From Verrucomicrobiales bacterium (GTDB lineage: Bacteria > Verrucomicrobiota > Verrucomicrobiia > Limisphaerales > UBA9464), in contig DLVS01000808.1 in NCBI GenBank assembly GCA_003445095.1, positions 342 to 7,311 on the forward strand: a stretch of DNA of 6,970 nt. The letters run 5' to 3'. The position numbers were made by a program, and so were the translations under genes. Shown here piece by piece: positions 1 through 5,838 of the stretch (within the stretch, counting starts at the first letter, position 1; each line of letters begins with the position of its first letter). The notes under the pieces were generated by a model. The model saw nothing but the letters and a program-made list of their open reading frames with translations, was not told where the DNA came from and did not search any database.

Positions 1-1240
1 CGCCGACCGCGAGATCGAGATCGCCATCGAGGTCGTAGTCGCCCCAGGCGGCGCCGCCGGCGTAAGCGCGGTCGGTGACGAGGCGCCCCGCCGTGACCTG
101 GGCGAACCCGCCGCTCCCGAGGTTGCGATACAAACGGTTGGTCGCGCTGTTGGCAGGATCGGTCAGCGACGGGGTGGTGGCCACGAATAAGTCGAGCCAA
201 CCGTCGTTATCGTAATCAACCCAAGCGGCAGCCAAGAAATGGCCGAGATCCGTGGTGATGGGGCCATCGGTGATTTTCGTGAAGGCGCCATTGCCTTCGT
301 TTCGATAAAGCAAATTCCAGGTATCACTCGGCCCGAACAGACGCTCGTTGATGACCACCAAGTCCAAGTCCCCGTCATTGTCATAGTCGCCCCAGGCCGA
401 CCCCACGCTGTCGTCGAAATCGGCCAGACCGCTTGCTTCGGAAACATCGGTGAATTGCCCGCCGCCATCGTTACGAAAGAGAGAATTCCCGAGGTCATTG
501 GCGTGGGTGATAAAAACGTCAGGATCTCCGTCGCTGTCATAATCAGCCCAGGTCCCTTGAGTCGTCATTAAGGCCGGCCCGGTGAACGCAGACTCCGCGC
601 GAACGAGTCGCCCCGGCCCCTGGTTGCGGTAAAGAAAATCCTGCTGGTTCTCAATCAACGCACCGTTCGCTACAAAAAAATCGACGAGTCCGTCCTGGTC
701 ATAGTCCGCGCAAGAAACAGCGACTGATCTTGCCAGGTCCGAAACGAAAGAACCGGCCTCTTCCTCGGTCACCCGCACGAACTCGCCGCCGCCATTGTTG
801 CGATACAAACGATTTGTGCGCTCGGGAGAAAGATCGGCGACAGCCAGGTCGAGCCATCCGTCATTATTGTAATCCACCCACGCCGCGGAATGTGTTCCGC
901 GGAGTAGGTCCGTGGCAATCGAGCCGGTGGTGACCTTCGAAAAGGTCCCGTCGCCATTGTTGCGGAACAGGGAATTCCGTACGTCGGTTTGGTTGTCGTC
1001 GACATCGTTGCCGATGAAGAGATCGAGCCAGCCGTCGTTATCGTAGTCTCCCCAGGCGGCAACCACGGACAGCAAGACTTCACTCGCAATGGGGCCGGTC
1101 GTGATTCGGGTGAACGGCGCCGTCAACGTTGGCTCAGCGCCAAGGCAGGGCATTGACGCAACTAGGGCGAATCCCAGGATGCCTATTGATAAGCGGCTCC
1201 GATCTGACTTTCGGGATGCCCGTGTTTGGTGAGGATTCAT
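1..1240 (-). CDS. Secreted FG-GAP/VCBS repeat (beta-propeller) protein, C-terminus beyond the window
   Basis: This frame is open for 413 codons and leaves the left edge without a stop, so the protein is partial. The start is ATG at 1240; an in-frame TAG lies 15 bases upstream and AAGGA sits 7 bases before the ATG. Residues 1-17 are rich in Arg/Lys, followed by a hydrophobic stretch (about 18-34) and a likely signal peptidase I site after Ala35 (CLGA/EP), so export is expected. Residues 61-413 contain seven repeats, each with a DxDxDG-type calcium-binding loop (Asp at 65, 123, 179, 233, 285, 342, 401) followed by a [WDL]xD hydrophobic strand; spacing is 52-59 residues. LYRN/LFRN and GxGxF motifs occur between loops. 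This is the FG-GAP/VCBS pattern of integrin-alpha-like propellers and CRTAC1-type proteins. The third loop (DYDQDG) and fourth (DYDSDG) are slightly divergent. Only 29 bases separate it from the kinase gene upstream, suggesting cotranscription. The ligand and function are unknown; an ASPIC/UnbV or cell-surface anchor domain could follow outside the window. Confidence 0.93.
   Translation of the reverse strand, partial: MNPHQTRASRKSDRSRLSIGILGFALVASMPCLGAEPTLTAPFTRITTGPIASEVLLSVVAAWGDYDNDGWLDLFIGNDVDDNQTDVRNSLFRNNGDGTFSKVTTGSIATDLLRGTHSAAWVDYNNDGWLDLAVADLSPERTNRLYRNNGGGEFVRVTEEEAGSFVSDLARSVAVSCADYDQDGLVDFFVANGALIENQQDFLYRNQGPGRLVRAESAFTGPALMTTQGTWADYDSDGDPDVFITHANDLGNSLFRNDGGGQFTDVSEASGLADFDDSVGSAWGDYDNDGDLDLVVINERLFGPSDTWNLLYRNEGNGAFTKITDGPITTDLGHFLAAAWVDYDNDGWLDLFVATTPSLTDPANSATNRLYRNLGSGGFAQVTAGRLVTDRAYAGGAAWGDYDLDGDLDLAVG
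851..1060 (-). repeat. Near-identical DNA copies of the FG-GAP calcium-loop coding unit
   Basis: The DNA encoding the WxDYxNDGWLDL segment recurs with high nucleotide identity. The unit at 1025-1060 matches the one at 194-229 in 31 of 36 bases by eye, and 851-886 is a third, somewhat more diverged copy. The coordinates given span the two right-hand copies. The repeats reflect internal duplication in the coding sequence, not an independent mobile or CRISPR repeat. Confidence 0.6.
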
Positions 1241-1247
1241 ACGGTGT

Positions 1248-1252
1248 TCCTT
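1248..1252 (-). promoter_or_regulatory. Ribosome binding site of the FG-GAP protein gene
   Basis: Read on the minus strand this is AAGGA, ending 7 bases before the ATG at 1240. It lies inside the 29-base gap after the kinase stop codon. It supports the chosen start and translation of the gene from a shared mRNA. Confidence 0.75.
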
Positions 1253-1269
1253 GTTCTAATTCACTATCA

Positions 1270-4200
1270 CTACTCCTTGGAAGATGAGTTCCCCGGTGAG
1301 CCGCTTCGCGTGGCCCCGATCGCCCAATCGGTCTGTTCCTTGGTAGGCGCTTGCCACAGCCGGGTTGTACCATCGTAGCTGGCGCTCGCCAGCGTCTGAC
1401 CATCGGGCGAAAACAACACTGATTGTACTGGGCCGTTGTGTCCGTAAAACGTCGCGATTTCCGCCTTAGACAAGACGCTCCACAGTTTGACGGGCCCGTC
1501 GAAGTGACCGGTCGCGAGCGTCAACCCGTCAGCGGAAAATGAAACGGCAGTTACTCCTCCGTTTTCACCCGGCAGGACTGCGATCGGTGTTCCCGTCGCC
1601 GTATCCCAAAGGCGAGCGGTCATATCCACTGAACCCGTCGCAATCATGGTTCCGTCGGGTGACAACGCCAGCGCCGGCACTCCCCGGGTGTGGCCCTCCA
1701 AGCCGGCCACGCCTTTGCCCACCTTCCAATCCACGCAAGCCACAGTCGTTGCCCCGGGGAAGGCTACCCACAGCAAATCATCCAGAGAAAACAGAAGCGC
1801 GCCTCGGCCCGCGGTAGGTTTGGTTTCTGAGACATTGGGCAACTGAAAAACCGCCGCGGGTACGCCGCTGTGGGCGTCCCACACTACGACATGGTCTTTC
1901 ATGCCGAAGGCGGCCAGCCAGCGGCCGTCACGAGACGCGGTGATCGGCCCGAGCAGTGGGACCGGGCTCCTCATCCGTCGCAATTCTTGGCCGCTGATCA
2001 GGTCCTGAATCCAAACTTCATCCTTTCCCGCGCCGAGAAGCACGAGATTGGTCTGGCACAAGCTCATCGCCAAAATCTCCGGCGCCTCAAAGGTCCTAAT
2101 CAATTGACGAACTCCGTCTGGCCCAGGGTTGGCCCGCCATCCTTTCATTGAAGTGATGCCGTCTGGGTTAACTCGAAGCAGACAATATTTTTCTCCATCC
2201 GATGTGAATCCCGCCGAGACCAGCGATTCCTGGGCGGTGTCCAGGAGCGTGTCGGGGCCGCGGGCCAGCGCGCTCCAGAACCGGACGTTTTGATCAGGAC
2301 CGCCCGCGCTAATCACGCGACTGCTATCCGGCGAAAACGCGAGCCGGTTGATACCGCCGCGGTGTCCCAGGAGAATGGACTGCTCTTTAAGCTCCCCAAC
2401 ATCCCAGATGCGAACAGTGCTATCCCATCCGCACGTGGCTAGCCGTCTCCCATCGGGCGAGAACGCAAGGTCAGTCACCAGCCCGGTGTGCCGGCCGAGA
2501 GTCGCAATTTCTTGGCGGTCACGCCACTTCCATAACCGCACGAAACCGTCATCTCCTCCGGTGGCCAGCACGTTTTCGTCCGCTGAAAACGCAGTCGGAT
2601 AGGTGAGCTTTTGATGCGCTTTGAACTCGACCATTCGACGCTGCTCGCGCAAATCCCACACTTCGACGATCCCCCCTTGATTCAGTCCGCGGCCCAAATA
2701 ACGGCCGGACGGGGAGATGCATGGATGCATCGCGGTGCCCGTCGTCGAAGGCAGCTTGAACAAGATCCTCTTCTCATGGGTATCCCACACGAAAGTCTCT
2801 CCGGCCTGTTGCTGCCCGAAATCGCCAGCGGCGGACACGACGATCCCACCTTGAGAATCCGGGACGACCGCGCGGACCGGCTGCTGGTGGCCCTCGAAGC
2901 GGGATTGAACGCTCAGTGTCGCCGCGTCGACCAGCAGAAAGTTCGTTGATTGCAGGCTAAGGTAGATTCCATCTCCGTCCGGCGTGAAAGTCAGCGTCTC
3001 AATCATACCTGGCCCAATTTTGTTATCAGCGAGCAGGCGGTTGTTCTTCGCATCATAGAGACGAATCCCTCCGTCCTCTCCGTAGCCGATAGCCCATCGG
3101 CTTCCGTCCGGGGAATAGGCTACCGCCGAAACATAACCGGGCTGCCTCAGCGTCTCTAACTCAACGGGACGGGTCTTGGCCCAGAGATGGCGCCATTCCC
3201 AGCCGCGCAAATCGGGCTCACCCTTTTCCGGCCGCTGTTTTTCAAGGATCTGCCGAACGCGATGGACTTGGCCTTGCTCAAGGGACTGATACGACACGGC
3301 CATTTCTGTAGCGTAGAGCAACGCTCGTTGGTCCGCCCGCGCCTGATCGGCCGAAAACCGCTGGGCGTCCGCGGATTTGGCAAAGCGGGTTGCGCGAACC
3401 GCCTGGAAAGTCGTCGCGATGATTCCTCCAATCAGTACCGCTGCGAACGCAGAGGCCGTGATCAGCGCGGTTCGATGTTTTCTTCCAAATTTGGCCAGTC
3501 GATAATGAATCGAAGGAGGAGCGGCGGACACCGGTTCACCCTGGAGGTAACTGACAAGGTCGGAAGCAAGAGCTCCGACCGTTTCGTAGCGACGATCACG
3601 GTCCTTCTCGAGCGTCTTTAGGACGATCCAATCCAAGTCGCCCTTTAGGGTACGATCGAGACGCACAGGGATTTCATCCCGCCGATCCGCCAACGCAATC
3701 AATTCGTCGCGGCTCAAGGTGGTTAGGTGCGTACTGGGTTTCGGTGGCTCGACTTCACGAATCGTCTTGAGAAGAACTTCCAAGCCGTCCGCCAGCAACG
3801 TGCGGGTATCGAACGGAGTCTTCCCGACCAAAAGTTCGTAAAGTAGCACACCCAGGCTGTACACATCGCTTCGGCTGTCCACGTCCAACCCGCCTAGCCC
3901 GGCCTGTTCGGGACTCATGTAGGCGGGAGTTCCGAGGATTTTGTTGAACTCGGTGAATAGGGTTTTGTCGGTCAGCCGGGTGTTCGTCGCTTTGGCGATC
4001 CCAAAATCCAGCACCTTTGGCGTCGGCCGGCCGTCTTCGTCGGTCACCAAAATGTTTGAAGGCTTTAAGTCCCGGTGAATTATCCCTTTTTGGTGGGCGT
4101 GCTGGACGGCTTGGCAGACCGCTATAAACAGGTTGATCCGGTCCTTCAAAGTTAGCTTTCGGGCATCGCAATATTCGGTAATCGGCACGCCGCGGACTAA

Positions 4201-4728
4201 TTCCATCACAAAGTACGGCCGACCGCCCCGCGTCGCGCCGCCGTCCAGAACCTTGGCAATGTGTGGGTGGTCCATGAGCGCCAAGGCCTGCCGTTCGGCC
4301 TCAAATCGCGCCACCACCTCCGCGGTGTCCATGCCCAGTTTGATGACTTTCAACGCCACCTCCCGGCGCACCGGCTCGTCCTGCGCCGCTTTATAGACGA
4401 CGCCGCAGCCACCCTGCCCGATCTCTTCGAGCAATCGATATCGGCCGATTCGATCCTCGGCTTCTTCGCTCGAGCGACCACCGGCACTTGGGGGATTCTT
4501 TAACTCGTGCGATGGCGAAGCGGGGCGGCCCAAGCTCCGCTCGAGATTAAGTGATGCTTCGAGTTCATCTGCGCCGAGCCCTGTAGGCCCAACTCGACCG
4601 GGCTGCTCTTGAGACTCCGATGACGCCTGAAGCAGGGCCAAGCCCAGCAGGCAGCGCCCGCAGAATCCACCCGGGCTCCCGGCCGGTATGGCTTCGTGGC
4701 ACTCGTTGCATCGGTCGCCAGTAACCAT
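1270..4728 (-). CDS. Transmembrane Ser/Thr protein kinase with N-terminal zinc ribbon and C-terminal WD40 propellers
   Basis: The protein has 1152 residues. A putative zinc ribbon comes first (C7, C10, C23, C26), then a low-complexity linker to about 95. The kinase domain (about 97-393) has all key residues: glycine loop GQGGCG 104-109, Lys127 in VALK, Glu145 of helix C, HRDLKPSN with Asp220 and Asn225, DFG at 241-243, SPE at 272-274, DVYSLG from 288. It is an RD kinase of the Hanks (PknB-like) type and should be active. One membrane helix follows (about 421-441), preceded by a GRKHR basic patch, then a helical segment (443-500) and the linker motif RGWEWRHLW (508-516). From about 520 to 1126 there are WD40 repeats, with clear WD/RLW strand ends near 649, 691, 733, 776, 818, 951, 1042, 1083 and 1125. 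The size suggests two seven-bladed propellers. The topology predicts a cytoplasmic kinase and an extracytoplasmic (periplasmic) sensor or scaffold. It lies 76 bases after a sigma factor gene, so that factor is a candidate substrate. The start is supported by a strong Shine-Dalgarno sequence and the ribbon-first layout usual for these kinases. Confidence 0.96.
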   Translation of the reverse strand: MVTGDRCNECHEAIPAGSPGGFCGRCLLGLALLQASSESQEQPGRVGPTGLGADELEASLNLERSLGRPASPSHELKNPPSAGGRSSEEAEDRIGRYRLLEEIGQGGCGVVYKAAQDEPVRREVALKVIKLGMDTAEVVARFEAERQALALMDHPHIAKVLDGGATRGGRPYFVMELVRGVPITEYCDARKLTLKDRINLFIAVCQAVQHAHQKGIIHRDLKPSNILVTDEDGRPTPKVLDFGIAKATNTRLTDKTLFTEFNKILGTPAYMSPEQAGLGGLDVDSRSDVYSLGVLLYELLVGKTPFDTRTLLADGLEVLLKTIREVEPPKPSTHLTTLSRDELIALADRRDEIPVRLDRTLKGDLDWIVLKTLEKDRDRRYETVGALASDLVSYLQGEPVSAAPPSIHYRLAKFGRKHRTALITASAFAAVLIGGIIATTFQAVRATRFAKSADAQRFSADQARADQRALLYATEMAVSYQSLEQGQVHRVRQILEKQRPEKGEPDLRGWEWRHLWAKTRPVELETLRQPGYVSAVAYSPDGSRWAIGYGEDGGIRLYDAKNNRLLADNKIGPGMIETLTFTPDGDGIYLSLQSTNFLLVDAATLSVQSRFEGHQQPVRAVVPDSQGGIVVSAAGDFGQQQAGETFVWDTHEKRILFKLPSTTGTAMHPCISPSGRYLGRGLNQGGIVEVWDLREQRRMVEFKAHQKLTYPTAFSADENVLATGGDDGFVRLWKWRDRQEIATLGRHTGLVTDLAFSPDGRRLATCGWDSTVRIWDVGELKEQSILLGHRGGINRLAFSPDSSRVISAGGPDQNVRFWSALARGPDTLLDTAQESLVSAGFTSDGEKYCLLRVNPDGITSMKGWRANPGPDGVRQLIRTFEAPEILAMSLCQTNLVLLGAGKDEVWIQDLISGQELRRMRSPVPLLGPITASRDGRWLAAFGMKDHVVVWDAHSGVPAAVFQLPNVSETKPTAGRGALLFSLDDLLWVAFPGATTVACVDWKVGKGVAGLEGHTRGVPALALSPDGTMIATGSVDMTARLWDTATGTPIAVLPGENGGVTAVSFSADGLTLATGHFDGPVKLWSVLSKAEIATFYGHNGPVQSVLFSPDGQTLASASYDGTTRLWQAPTKEQTDWAIGATRSGSPGNSSSKE

Positions 4729-4730
4729 GT

Positions 4731-4740
4731 CTCCCTTCCT
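4731..4740 (-). promoter_or_regulatory. Strong ribosome binding site of the kinase gene
   Basis: On the minus strand this reads AGGAAGGGAG, just ahead of the ATG at 4728, with the AGGA core 8 bases from the start. It fixes the start codon. The rest of the 76-base gap to the sigma factor stop (4741-4804) holds a small CGGA/TCCG dyad around 4747-4758 but no terminator-like hairpin with a T-run. An internal promoter cannot be excluded. Confidence 0.75.
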
Positions 4741-4804
4741 GCAAACGGAAATCTCCGGATACCTTACAAAGTGCTCCGCGCTCTCACAGGGCAGCCTCGA
4801 AGTG

Positions 4805-5557
4805 TTAAGCGCTGAGTACTGAGATCAAATAGCGGATTTCTTCCTCTACCTCCTCCGGAGAAGAGACCGTTGCCACAACCTGGACTCGCAGCAGCTCGCC
4901 GAATCGTTGGCGCAGGCGGTGAATCGCCACGTCGATGGCGCCCACGCTCACTCCTCGTTGGGCCGCCAAATCCGCCCGGGAAGGTTCATCCGAACCTCCG
5001 GGGAGAAAGGCCAGCAGTTGTTCGAATAAAAGGCGCTTTTCCTCGCCGCCGTACTGTTGCCGTAGTGTCTCGATCGCACGCTCCACGACCGCCCATGCCC
5101 AACGGCGCTCGAACTCCACCTCCGGGGTTCGCAGTTCCGGCGGCTCGATCGAGTACCTGTTTTCGGCTTCCCCGAATTCCAGCGGAATCAACGAAATGCC
5201 GCCCCCTCGACGTTGGGCGCGTCCCCGTTCGCGTTCGTTCGCTAGAAAATTCTTCAGGCAGGCCAAGAGAAAGGAGCGGAACTTGCCCGCGGCCGGATGG
5301 ACACGCTCCACCGCACGTTGTTCGAGGAAATGGCAGAAAAACCCCTGCGTGAGATCCTCGGCCTCATGGGGGCCGGCCCCTTGACGTCGGATGAACGCAT
5401 ATAGCGGATACCAGTACGTCGTGCAGAGAGTCTCGAGTGCCTTTTGCGCGGTAGATTCGTTCTGGTCGCGTGCCTGAAGAACGATAGTCCAATGCGTGGT
5501 GTGAAAGCCCATCGCCGTCGCGGGTATGTCCTCATGCCTTGGCGTGCCTGGAGGCAT
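4805..5557 (-). CDS. ECF-like RNA polymerase sigma factor, kinase-associated type
   Basis: The protein has 250 residues, a usual size for this family. Residues 18-27 (FHTTHWTIVL) and the TYWYPLYAFIRR stretch at 47-58 are hallmarks of the sigma factors found beside Ser/Thr kinase genes in Planctomycetota and Verrucomicrobiota. Sigma region 2 covers about 40-112 and includes the acidic AEDLTQGFF motif (66-74), which contacts core polymerase, and the FRSFLLACLKNFLANE segment expected to melt and bind the -10 element. A linker (113-150) leads to sigma region 4 (about 155-225), with a helix-turn-helix at about 195-217 (LAAQRGVSVGAIDVAIHRLR) for -35 recognition. No anti-sigma gene is adjacent; the kinase gene follows in the same direction. 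The ATG at 5557 is the first after an in-frame TGA at 5579-5581. Met16 (5512) is an alternative that would give the short N-terminus common in the family; neither has a convincing Shine-Dalgarno sequence. Target promoters are unknown. Confidence 0.93.
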   Translation of the reverse strand: MPPGTPRHEDIPATAMGFHTTHWTIVLQARDQNESTAQKALETLCTTYWYPLYAFIRRQGAGPHEAEDLTQGFFCHFLEQRAVERVHPAAGKFRSFLLACLKNFLANERERGRAQRRGGGISLIPLEFGEAENRYSIEPPELRTPEVEFERRWAWAVVERAIETLRQQYGGEEKRLLFEQLLAFLPGGSDEPSRADLAAQRGVSVGAIDVAIHRLRQRFGELLRVQVVATVSSPEEVEEEIRYLISVLSA

Positions 5558-5571
5558 TAAGCGAAGCCTGT

Positions 5572-5619
5572 TCCGATCTCATGAAATTGGAAGCGGGAAG
5601 GGGCAGTACCGAGATCGGA
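5572..5619. repeat. Inverted repeat, 9-base arms, upstream of the sigma factor gene
   Basis: TCCGATCTC at 5572-5580 is the exact reverse complement of GAGATCGGA at 5611-5619, with a 30-base spacer. The pairing does not extend in either direction. It lies 15-62 bases before the sigma factor start, where an operator or a leader stem could sit. Arms of this length can arise by chance in a region of this size, so a function is only possible. Confidence 0.4.
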
Positions 5620-5825
5620 TTATCGGAGCAATTGGACGGAACCTTTTCGACAATCCAATCGGTCATCGCGGTCGCGTTGGTTCCTTTGAGCCACTCCGCT
5701 GTTTTATTTTGATCGACCTGGCCTTTTCCGACCGTCCCCGCGTGATGGGTCTAAAAACGTTTTGCGTCGCTTCGTCGGCACCCGGTAGGCTTCCTCGGTT
5801 GCACACGGCAGTCCGTGCGTTTCCC

Positions 5826-5829
5826 GGAG
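5826..5829 (+). promoter_or_regulatory. Ribosome binding site of gltB
   Basis: GGAG lies 9 bases before the ATG at 5839. It favours this ATG over in-frame upstream GTG codons in the open stretch that follows the in-frame TAA at 5752-5754. Confidence 0.55.
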
Positions 5830-5838
5830 TTTCCTGAA

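Larger units (their letters stand above)
5558..5838. promoter_or_regulatory. Divergent intergenic region between the sigma factor and glutamate synthase genes
   Basis: These 281 bases separate two genes transcribed away from each other, so they must carry promoters for both unless transcription starts inside a gene. It is visibly more AT-rich in places (a T-rich run at 5702-5710 and a TAAAAA stretch near 5752) than the coding DNA. I could not identify a -35/-10 pair with correct spacing on either strand: a GATAAT-like hexamer occurs on the minus strand near 5618-5623, but no well-spaced -35 was found. A 9-base inverted repeat (listed separately) and a short ATTGGA/TCCAAT dyad (5631-5636 and 5654-5659) are present. 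No convincing small gene was found here. Confidence 0.5.

Noticed and set aside
1..30. GAGATCGAGATCGCC near the left edge, resembling adapter sequence.
   Set aside because: It encodes the in-frame DLDGDLDLAVG calcium loop of the seventh FG-GAP repeat and does not match the adapter beyond a few bases.
194..1060. Regularly spaced DNA repeats, considered as a CRISPR array or tandem repeat element.
   Set aside because: The spacing and sequence are fully explained by codons for the FG-GAP loops, and spacers are coding and similar to each other.
163..1089. Minus-strand open frames of 106-125 codons rich in Thr/Trp/Ser in another frame of the FG-GAP gene.
   Set aside because: They are out-of-frame readings of the repeated calcium-loop codons, and the true frame gives seven regular FG-GAP repeats.
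3187..3621. A 144-codon plus-strand open frame opposite the kinase membrane region.
   Set aside because: It is antisense to the continuous kinase frame, has no ribosome binding site of note and reads as a shadow frame.
4747..4758. CGGA/TCCG dyad between the sigma and kinase genes, considered as a terminator.
   Set aside because: The arms are only four bases and no T-run follows, so it cannot be a convincing intrinsic terminator.
4870..5384. Two long plus-strand open frames (about 150-160 codons) opposite the sigma factor.
   Set aside because: Their translations are Arg/Pro/Ser-rich with no family pattern, and the opposite strand carries clear sigma regions 2 and 4.
5572..5580. TTCCGATCT at 5571-5579 matches the 3' end of an Illumina primer (reverse complement AGATCGGAA), suggesting an internal chimera.
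   Set aside because: The match stops after nine bases, the sequence is in the middle of an intergenic region with intact genes on both sides, and nine bases can match by chance.
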